Positions 50,676 to 63,488 of a stretch of 64,000 nucleotides of DNA are shown here, in pieces. Source of the DNA: Astropecten irregularis (taxonomy: Eukaryota; Echinodermata; Asteroidea; Paxillosida; Astropectinidae); NCBI GenBank assembly GCA_963971285.1, contig OZ020244.1, positions 5,828,001 through 5,892,000 of the forward strand, written 5' to 3'. Both the position numbers and the translations under genes were made by a program. The notes under the pieces were generated by a model. That model was not told where the DNA came from. It was given only the letters and a program-made list of their open reading frames with translations, and made no database searches. How positions within the stretch are numbered: the first letter of the stretch is position 1; every line of letters starts with the position of its first letter.

Positions 50676-50809
50676 GATCCATGTAAAACACCGAAAGATG
50701 AAGGCAGTTACTATTTGATTCATGTAAAACGCCACAACATGAGGACGTTATTTGGTTAATGGAAACATCGCAATGTGACGACGTTGCTATATGATTCATG
50801 TAAAACACC
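50676..50809 (+). repeat. Monomer bridge between leader and GC module
   Basis: Same three-monomer bridge. Confidence 0.85.
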
Positions 50810-51161
50810 GATGCAAAAGTGGGCGAAAAACCGAGTGCGGGGTCCAAGTATCCGAGGGATTCTTCGACAAGACAGCCACAGGAGGTTCCAGCAGTGGGCT
50901 TCACCAAGGACCCCGCCGTGCCGCAAGGCCGAGGCCTTCGCACCGAGTGGCACGGGCCGTTTTGGCCGCAGACTCCGAGAAACGGCCACCTCCGAGTAGC
51001 GTTCCGGCAGCGAGAGGTACGCTGTGGCAGACGGCCCAGATTTTCGCTGCATTAACCACGGCCCTTTTTGGCCACAAGAGTCCGAGAAACTGCCTCGTGT
51101 AAGGCGGCAGGGAAAGGTCTGCCATGGCGACCGGCGGAGGACTCTCGCCCCAAGAGTTAGT
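50810..51161 (+). repeat. GC-rich module 27 (352-bp class)
   Basis: Carries GATTTTCGCTG like module 15, so C derives from a B-like super-repeat here. Confidence 0.9.
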
Positions 51162-52649
51162 ATGGCGACAGTTATTATTTGTTTTATGTAAAACACCGGA
51201 CTATGAGGAGAGTTACTATTTGATTCATGTAAAACACCACAATATGACGACAGCTGCTATTTGATTCATGTAAAACACCACAATATGACGACAGCTACTA
51301 TTCGATTCATGTAAAACACCACAATATGACGACAGCTACTATTTGATTCATGTAAAACACCGCAATAAAAACGACAGCTACTATCTGATTCATGTAAAAC
51401 ACCGCAATAAAAACGACAGCTACTATTCGATTCATGTAAAACACCACAATATGATGGCAGTTACTATCTGATTTGTGTAAGACACCGCAATATGATGGCA
51501 GTTACTATCTGATTTGTGTAAGACACCGCAATATGATGGCAGTTACTATTTGATTCATGTAAAACGCCACAATATGATGACAGCTACTATTTGATTCTTG
51601 TAAAACACCACAATATGACGACATTTACTATTTGATTCATGTAAAGCACCGCAATTTGACTACAGTTACTATTTTATTAATTTAAAAACGACGCAATATG
51701 ATGACAGTTACTATTTTACTCATGTAACCATCGGAATATGACAACAGTTACTATCTGATTCATATAAAACATCAGAATATGATGACAGTTACTCTACTAT
51801 TAGATTCATGTAAAGCGCCGCAATATGATGACAGTTACTATCTGATTCGTGTAAGACACCGCAATATGATGGCAGATACTATTTGATTCATGTAAAACGC
51901 CACAATATGATAGCAGTTACTATTTGATTCATGTAAAACGCCGCAATATGGTGGCAGTTACTATTTGATTCATGTAAAGTACCGCAATTTGACTACAGTT
52001 ACTATTTTATTAATTTAAAAACGACGCAATATGATGGCAGTTACTATTTTACTCATGTAACCACCGGAATATGACAACAGTTACTATCTGATTCATATAA
52101 AACATCAGAATATGATGACAGTTACTGTACTAGTTCATGTAAAGCGGCCAATATGATGACAGTTACTATTTTATTCATGGAAAACCCCGGAATATGACAA
52201 CAGTTACTATCTGATTCATATAAAACACCAGAATATGATGACAGTTACTGTACTATTTGATTCATGTAAAACGCCGCAATATGGTGGCAGTTACTATTTG
52301 ATTCATGTAAAGCACCGCAATTTGACTACAGTTACTATTTTATTAATTTAAAAACGACGCAATATGATGGCAGTTACTATTTTACTCATGTAACCACCGG
52401 AATATGACAACAGTTACTATCTGATTCATATAAAACATCAGAATATGATGACAGTTACTGTACTAGTTCATGTAAAGCGGCCAATATGATGACAGTTACT
52501 ATTTTATTCATGGAAAACCCCGGAATATGACAACAGTTACTATCTGATTCATATAAAACACCAGAATATGATGACAGTTACTGTACTATTTGATTCATGT
52601 AAAACGCCACAATATGATGGCAGTTACTATTTGATTCATGGAAAACACT
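51162..52649 (+). repeat. 41-bp minisatellite array, 1488 bp class
   Basis: Shares ATGATAGCAG with B. Private change ATGATGACAGCTACT near 51578. Confidence 0.93.
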
Positions 52650-52783
52650 GATGCAAAAAGGGGGAAAAATCCGAGTGCGGGGTCCGAGGGTTTCTTACAC
52701 CCGACGGTCGCAGAGGGGTCAAGCAGTGGGGTCAAGGACCCGCCGTGCCGCACGACCGAGGCCTTCGCAGCGAATTTTTTTTT
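52650..52783 (+). repeat. Truncated GC module with T9 end
   Basis: T run at 52775-52783. Confidence 0.8.
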
Positions 52784-53174
52784 AAATCTTTAAGTGTACG
52801 CCGTAACTTGAACATTTCCAATTAGGAATTTTAACAGGTATAAAAAACACTCACACATAGAATCACGGAGACAGGCTTAATATTAAACTGTTCCTCCTGA
52901 CATTTCAAACGAGAAATAAAAAGATGCAAAAGTTAAGCAGACCGTCAGGTGTTCAGGGGCACGCGATTTACCGGGATACTTTCAACCAGCTTACCGGCTC
53001 CCATATAGTACCCATAGGCTTACTGGCAAGCCGACTACTGCATATCCTCCCCACCATTGAGACCTTAGCCTGACATGCAAAGCTCTGAAGGACTAAGAGG
53101 GAGAAACAAGGCGGCCCCTGGACCATCGCGGTGCCAGGGTCCGCACATGCCATGTTCCATTCATTATCAGAGAG

Positions 53175-53253
53175 TCAGGATCGGAGAATCGAACCCAGGC
53201 TGCCGGAAGTCTGAGCGGTGGTACCATCGCTTATCCCACCGAGCCAGAAGCGT
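53175..53253 (-). pseudogene. tRNA-like element 1 (degenerate)
   Basis: Sixth copy. Confidence 0.5.
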
Positions 53254-53329
53254 TGGTGACAACCCGGCAGTTTCTAAAACTATTTATACCAGACAATTGA
53301 CAGGAGAAAAACATTAAACAAAATTACTG

Positions 53330-53401
53330 AGAGCACATCGGGGCTCGAACCCGGGCCAAGTAATTCAAAGTCCCTTCCCCTAACCACTCGGCCACATCAC
53401 A
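53330..53401 (-). pseudogene. tRNA-Ser/Leu-like element (type II)
   Basis: Type II form. Confidence 0.6.
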
Positions 53402-53657
53402 TGTATTGACGGTGTCATGGAATGTAGCAATGAAGTGATTGTCGATACCCTATTGGCTTAAAATCACTCGAGCGTGTTATGAACAGTCTCCGTAGTCATG
53501 TATAACCCGCTATGGAATCACCTAATCCAAGTCCTAATCCAAGACTTTGTAGCAACATTTTCAAAACTTTAGGGCAAAGTGCTTGCCACCTGGTCTTGCC
53601 AGAGGTCGCGGAGACGTCTCTCCTTGGTGAGAGCGTAAGCCATTTTATGTTGGAGAC

Positions 53658-53678
53658 GTCTCCGCCATTGGCGGAGAC
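53658..53678. other. Leader hairpin (type II leader)
   Basis: Arms unchanged. Confidence 0.75.
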
Positions 53679-53818
53679 ACTTCCCCGACACTCATTACAT
53701 TCACCAATATTGAACAGACACTTCTTATACAAGTATTTTCTAAGCCCTGTGTGGGATGTCTTTAAAAACAATGGATGCCGAACCCGGTAACCAGAGTTTA
53801 GACTTTCACATAGAAACT

Positions 53819-53952
53819 GATCCATGTAAAACACCGAAAGATGAAGGCAGTTACTATTTGATTCATGTAAAACGCCACAACATGAGGACGTTATTTGGTT
53901 AATGGAAACATCGCAATGTGACGACGTTGCTATATGATTCATGTAAAACACC
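53819..53952 (+). repeat. Monomer bridge between leader and GC module
   Basis: Same three-monomer bridge. Confidence 0.85.
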
Positions 53953-54307
53953 GATGCAAAAGTGTGGGGGAAGATCCGAGTGCGGGGATCCAAGTTTCCG
54001 AGGGATTCTTCGACCCGACAGCCACAGGAGGTTCCAGCAGTGGGCTTCACCAAGGACCCCGCCGTGCCGCAAGGCCGAGGCCTTCGCACCGAGTGGCACG
54101 GGCCGTTTTGGCCGCAGACTCCGAGAAACGGCCACCTCCGAGTAGCGTTCCGGCAGCGAGAGGTACGCTGTGGCAGACGGCCCAGATTTTGGCTGCATTA
54201 ACCACGGCCCTTTTTGGCCACAAGAGTCCGAGAAACTGCCTCGTGTAAGGCGGCAGGGAAAGGTCTGCCATGGCGACCGGCGGAGGACTCTCGCTCCAAG
54301 AGGTAGT
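53953..54307 (+). repeat. GC-rich module 28 (355-bp class)
   Basis: Third copy of the class tied to type II leaders. Confidence 0.9.
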
Positions 54308-55286
54308 ATGGCGACAGTTATTATTTGTTTTATGTAAAACACCGGACTATGAGGAGAGTTACTATTTGATTTATGTAAAACGCCACAATATGACCACAGT
54401 TACTATTTGATTCATGTAAAACACCACAATATGACGACAGCTACTATTTGATTCATGCAAAACACCACAATATGACGACAGCTACTATTCGATTCATGTA
54501 AAACACCACAATATGACGACAGCTACTATTTGATTCATGTAAAACACCGCAATAAAAACGACAGCTACTATCTGATTCATGTAAAACACCAGAATATGAC
54601 GACAGCTACTATTCGATTCATGTAAAACACCACAATATGATGGCAGTTACTATCTGATTCGTGTAAGACACCGCAATAATGATGGCAGTAACTATTTGAT
54701 TCATGTAAAACGCCACAATATGATGACAGTTTCTATTTGATTCATGTAAAACGCCGCAATATGGTGGCAGTTACTATTTTACTCATGTAAACACCGGAAT
54801 ATGACAACAGTTACTATCTGATTCATATAAAACATCAGAATATGATGACAGTTACTGTACTATTTGATTCATGTAAAACGCCACAATATGACGACAGCTA
54901 CTATTGATTCATGTAAAACACCACAATATGACGACAGCTACTATTCGATTCATGTAAAACACCACAATATGACGACAGCTACTATTTGATTCATGTAAAA
55001 CACCACAATATGACGACAGCTACTATTCGATTCATGTAAAACACCACAATATGACGACAGCTACTATTTGATTCATGTAAAACACCGCAATAAAAACGAC
55101 AGCTACTATTTGATTCATGTAAAACACCACAATATGACGACAGCTACTATTCGATTCATGTAAAACACCACAATATGACGACAGCTACTATTTGATTCAT
55201 GTAAAACGCCACAATATGAGGACGTTATTTGGTTAATGGAAACACCGCAATGTGACGACGTTGCTATATGATTCATGTAAAACACC
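54308..55286 (+). repeat. 41-bp minisatellite array, 979 bp
   Basis: A 1062-bp class array lacking 83 bp: near 54,770 GGCAGTTACTATTT runs directly into TACTCATG, skipping the monomers with CAATTTGACTAC and TTAATTTAAAAACG. Confidence 0.93.
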
Positions 55287-55647
55287 GATGCAAAAGTGTG
55301 GGGGAAGATCCGAGTGCGGGGTCCAAGTATCCGAGGGATTCTTCGACCTGACTGCCGCAGGAGGTTCCAGCAGTGGACTTCACCAACGACCCCGCCGTGC
55401 CACAAGGCCGAGGCCTTCGCACCGAGTGGCACGGGCCGTTTTGGCCGCAGACTCCGAGAAACGGCCGCCTCTGAGTAGCGTTGCGGCAGCGAGAGGTACG
55501 CTGTGGCAGACGGCCCAGATTTTGGCTGCGTTAACCACGGCCCTTTTTGGCCACATGGCACATGAGTCCGAGAAACTGCCTCGTGTAAGTCGGCAGGGAA
55601 AGGTCTGCCATGGCGACCGGCGGAGGACTCTCGCTCCAAGAGGTAGT
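55287..55647 (+). repeat. GC-rich module 29 (361-bp class)
   Basis: Carries GTGTAAGTCGGCAGG. Confidence 0.9.
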
Positions 55648-56174
55648 ATGGCGACAGTTATTATTTGTTTTATGTAAAACACCGGACTATGAGGAGAGTT
55701 ACTATTTGATTTATGTAAAACGCCACAATATGACCACAGTTACTATTTGATTCATGTAAAACACCACAATATGATGACAGTTACTATTTGATTCATGTAA
55801 AACGCCGCAATATGGTGGCAGTTACTATTTGATTCATGTAAAGCACCGCAATTTGACTACAGTTACTATTTTATTAATTTAAAAACGACGCAATATGATG
55901 GCAGTTACTATTTTACTCATGTAACCACCGGAATATGACAACAGTTACTATCTGATTCATATAAAACATCAGAATATGATGACAGTTACTGTACTATTTG
56001 ATTCATGTAAAACACCACAATATGACGACAGCTACTATTCGATTCATGTAAAACACCACAATATGACGACAGCTACTATTTGATTCATGTAAAACGCCAC
56101 AATATGAGGACGTTATTTGGTTAATGGAAACACCGCAATGTGACGACGTTGCTATATGATTCATGTAAAACACC
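55648..56174 (+). repeat. 41-bp minisatellite array, 527 bp class
   Basis: Joins modules 29 and 30. Confidence 0.93.
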
Positions 56175-56534
56175 GATGCAAAAGTGTGGGGGAGATCCGA
56201 GTGCGGGGTCCAAGTATCCGAGGGATTCTTCGACCTGACTGCCGCAGGAGGTTCCAGCAGTGGACTTCACCAACGACCCCGCCGTGCCACAAGGCCGAGG
56301 CCTTCGCACCGAGTGGCACGGGCCGTTTTGGCCGCAGACTCCGAGAAACGGCCACCTCTGAGTAGCGTTGCGGCAGCGAGAGGTACGCTGTGGCAGACGG
56401 CCCAGATTTTGGCTGCGTTAACCACGGCCCTTTTTGGCCACATGGCACATGAGTCCGAGAAACTGCCTCGTGTAAGGCGGCAGGGAAAGGTCTGCCATGG
56501 CGACCGGCGGATGACTCTCGCTCCAAGAGGTAGT
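56175..56534 (+). repeat. GC-rich module 30 (360-bp class)
   Basis: Carries GGCGGATGACTC. Confidence 0.9.
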
Positions 56535-57870
56535 ATGGCGACAGTTATTATTTGTTTTATGTAAAACACCGGACTATGAGGAGAGTTACTATTTGATTTA
56601 TGTAAAACGCCACAATATGACCACAGTTAATATTTGATTTAGGTAAAACACCGGTATATAAGGAGAGATACTATCTGATTCATGTAAAACGCCGCAATAT
56701 GAACACCGGAATGTAAGGAGAGTTACTACTTGTATCTCATTCATATAAATCACCAAAATATGACGACAGGTACTATTTTACTCAAGTAAAACACCGGAAT
56801 ATGATGACAGTTACTATTTGTTTTAAGTAAACTTTTGTACTGCAATATGAGGAGAGTTACTATTCGATTCATGTAAAACACCACAATATGACGACAGCTA
56901 CTATTTGATTCTTGTAAAACACCACAATATGACGACATTTACTATTTGATTCATGTAAAGCACCGCAATTTGACTACAGTTACTATTTTATTAATTTAAA
57001 AACGACGCAATATGATGACAGTTACTATTTTACTCATGTAACCATCGGAATATGACAACAGTTACTATCTGATTCATATAAAACATCAGAATATGATGAC
57101 AGTTACTCTACTATTAGATTCATGTAAAGCGCCGCAATATGATGACAGTTACTATCTGATTCGTGTAAGACACCGCAATATGATGGCAGTTACTATTTGA
57201 TTCATGTAAAACGCCACAATATGATGGCAGTTACTATTTGATTCATGTAAAACGCCGCAATATGGTGGCAGTTACTATTTGATTCATGTAAAGCACCGCA
57301 ATTTGACTACAGTTACTATTTTATTAATTTAAAAACGAGGCAATATGATGGCAGTTACTATTTTACTCATGTAACCACCGGAATATGACAACAGTTACTA
57401 TCTGATTCATATAAAACATCAGAATATGATGACAGTTACTGTACTATTTGATTCATGTAAAACGCCACAATATGACGACAGCTACTATTGATTCATGTAA
57501 AACACCACAATATGACGACAGCTACTATTCGATTCATGTAAAACACCACAATATGACGACAGCTACTATTTGATTCATGTAAAACACCACAATATGACGA
57601 CAGCTACTATTCGATTCATGTAAAACACCACAATATGACGACAGCTACTATTTGATTCATGTAAAACACCGCAATAAAAACGACAGCTACTATTTGATTC
57701 ATGTAAAACACCACAATATGACGACAGCTACTATTCGATTCATGTAAAACACCACAATATGACGACAGGTACTATTTGATTCATGTAAAACGCCACAATA
57801 TGAGGACGTTATTTGGTTAATGGAAACACCGCAATGTGACGACGTTGCTATATGATTCATGTAAAACACC
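56535..57870 (+). repeat. 41-bp minisatellite array, 1336 bp class
   Basis: Private ACGACAGGTACTATT near 57766, in a monomer that elsewhere has ACAGCTACT. Confidence 0.93.
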
Positions 57871-58231
57871 GATGCAAAAGTGTGGGGGAAGATCCGAGTG
57901 CGGGGTCCAAGTATCCGAGGGATTCTTCGACCTGACTGCCGCAGGAGGTTCCAGCAGTGGACTTCACCAACGACCCCGCCGTGCCACAAGGCCGAGGCCT
58001 TCGCACCGAGTGGCACGGGCCGTTTTGGCCGCAGACTCCGAGAAACGGCCGCCTCTGAGTAGCGTTGCGGCAGCGAGAGGTACGCTGTGGCAGACGGCCC
58101 AGATTTTGGCTGCGTTAACCACGGCCCTTTTTGGCCACATGGCACATGAGTCCGAGAAACTGCCTCGTGTAAGGCGGCAGGGAAAGGTCTGCCATGGCGA
58201 CCGGCGGAGGACTCTCGCTCCAAGAGGTAGT
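57871..58231 (+). repeat. GC-rich module 31 (361-bp class)
   Basis: Common form; 2,584 bp after module 29. Confidence 0.9.
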
Positions 58232-58758
58232 ATGGCGACAGTTATTATTTGTTTTATGTAAAACACCGGACTATGAGGAGAGTTACTATTTGATTTATGT
58301 AAAACGCCACAATATGACCGCAGTTACTATTTGATTCATGTAAAACACCACAATATGATGACAGTTACTATTTGATTCATGTAAAACGCCGCAATATGGT
58401 GGCAGTTACTATTTGATTCATGTAAAGCACCGCAATTTGACTACAGTTACTATTTTATTAATTTAAAAACGACGCAATATGATGGCAGTTACTATTTTAC
58501 TCATGTAACCACCGGAATATGACAACAGTTACTATCTGATTCATATAAAACATCAGAATATGATGACAGTTACTGTACTATTTGATTCATGTAAAACACC
58601 ACAATATGACGACAGCTACTATTCGATTCATGTAAAACACCACAATATGACGACAGCTACTATTTGATTCATGTAAAACGCCACAATATGAGGACGTTAT
58701 TTGGTTAATGGAAACACCGCAATGTGACGACGTTGCTATATGATTCATGTAAAACACC
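58232..58758 (+). repeat. 41-bp minisatellite array, 527 bp class
   Basis: Private ATGACCGCAG near 58315. Confidence 0.93.
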
Positions 58759-59118
58759 GATGCAAAAGTGTGGGGGAGATCCGAGTGCGGGGTCCAAGTA
58801 TCCGAGGGATTCTTCGACCTGACTGCCGCAGGAGGTTCCAGCAGTGGACTTCACCAACGACCCCGCCGTGCCACAAGGCCGAGGCCTTCGCACCGAGTGG
58901 CACGGGCCGTTTTGGCCGCAGACTCCGAGAAACGGCCACCTCTGAGTAGCGTTGCGGCAGCGAGAGGTACGCTGTGGCAGACGGCCCAGATTTTGGCTGC
59001 GTTAACCACGGCCCTTTTTGGCCACATGGCACATGAGTCCGAGAAACTGCCTCGTGTAAGGCGGCAGGGAAAGGTCTGCCATGGCGACCGGCGGATGACT
59101 CTCGCTCCAAGAGGTAGT
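58759..59118 (+). repeat. GC-rich module 32 (360-bp class)
   Basis: Resembles module 18 rather than module 20 (AGCAGTGGAC, GGCAGGGAAAGG), although it sits at the position of module 20. Confidence 0.9.
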
Positions 59119-60454
59119 ATGGCGACAGTTATTATTTGTTTTATGTAAAACACCGGACTATGAGGAGAGTTACTATTTGATTTATGTAAAACGCCACAAT
59201 ATGACCACAGTTAATATTTGATTTAGGTAAAACACCGGTATATAAGGAGAGATACTATCTGATTCATGTAAAACGCCGCAATATGAACACCGGAATGTAA
59301 GGAGAGTTACTACTTGTATCTCATTCATATAAATCACCAAAATATGACGACAGGTACTATTTTACTCAAGTAAAACACCGGAATATGATGACAGTTACTA
59401 TTTGTTTTAAGTAAACTTTTGTACTGCAATATGAGGAGAGTTACTATTCGATTCATGTAAAACACCACAATATGACGACAGCTACTATTTGATTCTTGTA
59501 AAACACCACAATATGACGACATTTACTATTTGATTCATGTAAAGCACCGCAATTTGACTACAGTTACTATTTTATTAATTTAAAAACGACGCAATATGAT
59601 GACAGTTACTATTTTACTCATGTAACCATCGGAATATGACAACAGTTACTATCTGATTCATATAAAACATCAGAATATGATGACAGTTACTCTACTATTA
59701 GATTCATGTAAAGCGCCGCAATATGATGACAGTTACTATCTGATTCGTGTAAGACACCGCAATATGATGGCAGTTACTATTTGATTCATGTAAAACGCCA
59801 CAATATGATGGCAGTTACTATTTGATTCATGTAAAACGCCGCAATATGGTGGCAGTTACTATTTGATTCATGTAAAGCACCGCAATTTGACTACAGTTAC
59901 TATTTTATTAATTTAAAAACGAGGCAATATGATGGCAGTTACTATTTTACTCATGTAACCACCGGAATATGACAACAGTTACTATCTGATTCATATAAAA
60001 CATCAGAATATGATGACAGTTACTGTACTATTTGATTCATGTAAAACGCCACAATATGACGACAGCTACTATTGATTCATGTAAAACACCACAATATGAC
60101 GACAGCTACTATTCGATTCATGTAAAACACCACAATATGACGACAGCTACTATTTGATTCATGTAAAACACCACAATATGACGACAGCTACTATTCGATT
60201 CATGTAAAACACCACAATATGACGACAGCTACTATTTGATTCATGTAAAACACCGCAATAAAAACGACAGCTACTATTTGATTCATGTAAAACACCACAA
60301 TATGACGACAGCTACTATTCGATTCATGTAAAACACCACAATATGACGACAGCTACTATTTGATTCATGTAAAACGCCACAATATGAGGACGTTATTTGG
60401 TTAATGGAAACACCGCAATGTGACGACGTTGCTATATGATTCATGTAAAACACC
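59119..60454 (+). repeat. 41-bp minisatellite array, 1336 bp class
   Basis: Second 1336-bp array in C. Confidence 0.93.
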
Positions 60455-60815
60455 GATGCAAAAGTGTGGGGGAAGATCCGAGTGCGGGGTCCAAGTATCC
60501 GAGGGATTCTTCGACCTGACTGCCGCAGGAGGTTCCAGCAGTGGACTTCACCAACGACCCCGCCGTGCCACAAGGCCGAGGCCTTCGCACCGAGTGGCAC
60601 GGGCCGTTTTGGCCGCAGACTCCGAGAAACGGCCGCCTCTGAGTAGCGTTGCGGCAGCGAGAGGTACGCTGTGGCAGACGGCCCAGATTTTGGCTGCGTT
60701 AACCACGGCCCTTTTTGGCCACATGGCACATGAGTCCGAGAAACTGCCTCGTGTAAGGCGGCAGGGAAAGGTCTGCCATGGCGACCGGCGGAGGACTCTC
60801 GCTCCAAGAGGTAGT
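60455..60815 (+). repeat. GC-rich module 33 (361-bp class)
   Basis: Common form; 2,584 bp after module 31. Confidence 0.9.
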
Positions 60816-61342
60816 ATGGCGACAGTTATTATTTGTTTTATGTAAAACACCGGACTATGAGGAGAGTTACTATTTGATTTATGTAAAACGCCACAATATG
60901 ACCACAGTTACTATTTGATTCATGTAAAACACCACAATATGATGACAGTTACTATTTGATTCATGTAAAACGCCGCAATATGGTGGCAGTTACTATTTGA
61001 TTCATGTAAAGCACCGCAATTTGACTACAGTTACTATTTTATTAATTTAAAAACGACGCAATATGATGGCAGTTACTATTTTACTCATGTAACCACCGGA
61101 ATATGACAACAGTTACTATCTGATTCATATAAAACATCAGAATATGATGACAGTTACTGTACTATTTGATTCATGTAAAACACCACAATATGACGACAGC
61201 TACTATTCGATTCATGTAAAACACCACAATATGACGACAGCTACTATTTGATTCATGTAAAACGCCACAATATGAGGACGTTATTTGGTTAATGGAAACA
61301 CCGCAATGTGACGACGTTGCTATATGATTCATGTAAAACACC
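60816..61342 (+). repeat. 41-bp minisatellite array, 527 bp class
   Basis: Eighth 527-bp array. Confidence 0.93.
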
Positions 61343-61702
61343 GATGCAAAAGTGTGGGGGAGATCCGAGTGCGGGGTCCAAGTATCCGAGGGATTCTTCG
61401 ACCTGACTGCCGCAGGAGGTTCCAGCAGTGGACTTCACCAACGACCCCGCCGTGCCACAAGGCCGAGGCCTTCGCACCGAGTGGCACGGGCCGTTTTGGC
61501 CGCAGACTCCGAGAAACGGCCACCTCTGAGTAGCGTTGCGGCAGCGAGAGGTACGCTGTGGCAGACGGCCCAGATTTTGGCTGCGTTAACCACGGCCCTT
61601 TTTGGCCACATGGCACATGAGTCCGAGAAACTGCCTCGTGTAAGGCGGCAGGGAAAGGTCTGCCATGGCGACCGGCGGATGACTCTCGCTCCAAGAGGTA
61701 GT
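61343..61702 (+). repeat. GC-rich module 34 (360-bp class)
   Basis: Module body like module 18, yet followed by the 2-bp insertion that elsewhere follows modules 10, 20 and 21. Confidence 0.9.
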
Positions 61703-63127
61703 ATGGCGACAGTTATTATTTGTTTTATGTAAAACACCGGACTATGAGGAGAGTTACTATATTTGATTTATGTAAAACGCCACAATATGACCACAGTTAA
61801 TATTTGATTTAGGTAAAACACCGGTATATAAGGAGAGATACTATCTGATTCATGTAAAACGCCGCAATATGAACACCGGAATGTAAGGAGAGTTACTACT
61901 TGTATCTCATTCATATAAATCACCAAAATATGACGACAGGTACTATTTTACTCAAGTAAAACACCGGAATATGATGACAGTTACTATTTGTTTTAAGTAA
62001 ACTTTTGTACTGCAATATGAGGAGAGTTACTATTCGATTCATGTAAAACACCACAATATGACGACAGCTACTATTTGATTCTTGTAAAACACCACAATAT
62101 GACGACATTTACTATTTGATTCATGTAAAGCACCGCAATTTGACTACAGTTACTATTTTATTAATTTAAAAACGACGCAATATGATGACAGTTACTATTT
62201 TACTCATGTAACCATCGGAATATGACAACAGTTACTATCTGATTCATATAAAACATCAGAATATGATGACAGTTACTCTACTATTAGATTCATGTAAAGC
62301 GCCGCAATATGATGACAGTTACTATCTGATTCGTGTAAGACACCGCAATATGATGGCAGTTACTATTTCATTCATGTAAAACGCCACAATATGATGGCAG
62401 TTACTATTTGATTCATGTAAAACGCCGCAATATGGTGGCAGTTACTATTTGATTCATGTAAAGCACCGCAATTTGACTACAGTTACTATTTTATTAATTT
62501 AAAAACGAGGCAATATGATGGCAGTTACTATTTTACTCATGTAACCACCGGAATATGACAACAGTTACTATCTGATTCATATAAAACATCAGAATATGAT
62601 GACAGTTACTGTACTAGTTCATGTAAAGCGGCCAATATGATGACAGTTACTATTTTATTCATGGAAAACCCCGGAATATGACAACAGTTACTATCTGATT
62701 CATATAAAACACCAGAATATGATGACAGTTACTGTACTATTTGATTCATGTAAAACGCCGCAATATGGTGGCAGTTACTATTTGATTCATGTAAAGCACC
62801 GCAATTTGACTACAGTTACTATTTTATTAATTTAAAAACGACGCAATATGATGGCAGTTACTATTTTACTCATGTAACCACCGGAATATGACAACAGTTA
62901 CTATCTGATTCATATAAAACATCAGAATATGATGACAGTTACTGTACTATTTGATTCATGTAAAACACCACAATATGACGACAGCTACTATTCGATTCAT
63001 GTAAAACACCACAATATGACGACAGCTACTATTTGATTCATGTAAAACGCCACAATATGAGGACGTTATTTGGTTAATGGAAACACCGCAATGTGACGAC
63101 GTTGCTATATGATTCATGTAAAACACC
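61703..63127 (+). repeat. 41-bp minisatellite array, 1425 bp class
   Basis: Has the TTACTATATTTG insertion near 61760 and TATTTCATTCATG. Confidence 0.93.
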
Positions 63128-63488
63128 GATGCAAAAGTGTGGGGGAAGATCCGAGTGCGGGGTCCAAGTATCCGAGGGATTCTTCGAACTGACTGCCGCA
63201 GGAGGTTCCAGCAGTGGACTTCACCAACGACCCCGCCGTGCCACAAGGCCGAGGCCTTCGCACCGAGTGGCACGGGCCGTTTTGGCCGCAGACTCCGAGA
63301 AACGGCCGCCTCTGAGTAGCGTTGCGGCAGCGAGAGGTACGCTGTGGCAGACGGCCCAGATTTTGGCTGCGTTAACCACGGCCCTTTTTGGCCACATGGC
63401 ACATGAGTCCGAGAAACTGCCTCGTGTAAGGCGGCAGGGAAAGGTCTGCCATGGCGACCGGCGGAGGACTCTCGCTCCAAGAGGTAGT
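63128..63488 (+). repeat. GC-rich module 35 (361-bp class)
   Basis: Carries TTCGAACTGACTG, the marker of modules 13 and 25. Confidence 0.9.

Larger units (their letters stand above)
52650..53818 (+). repeat. Composite non-satellite segment, type II
   Basis: Matches 29525-30693 at +23,125. Confidence 0.75.
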
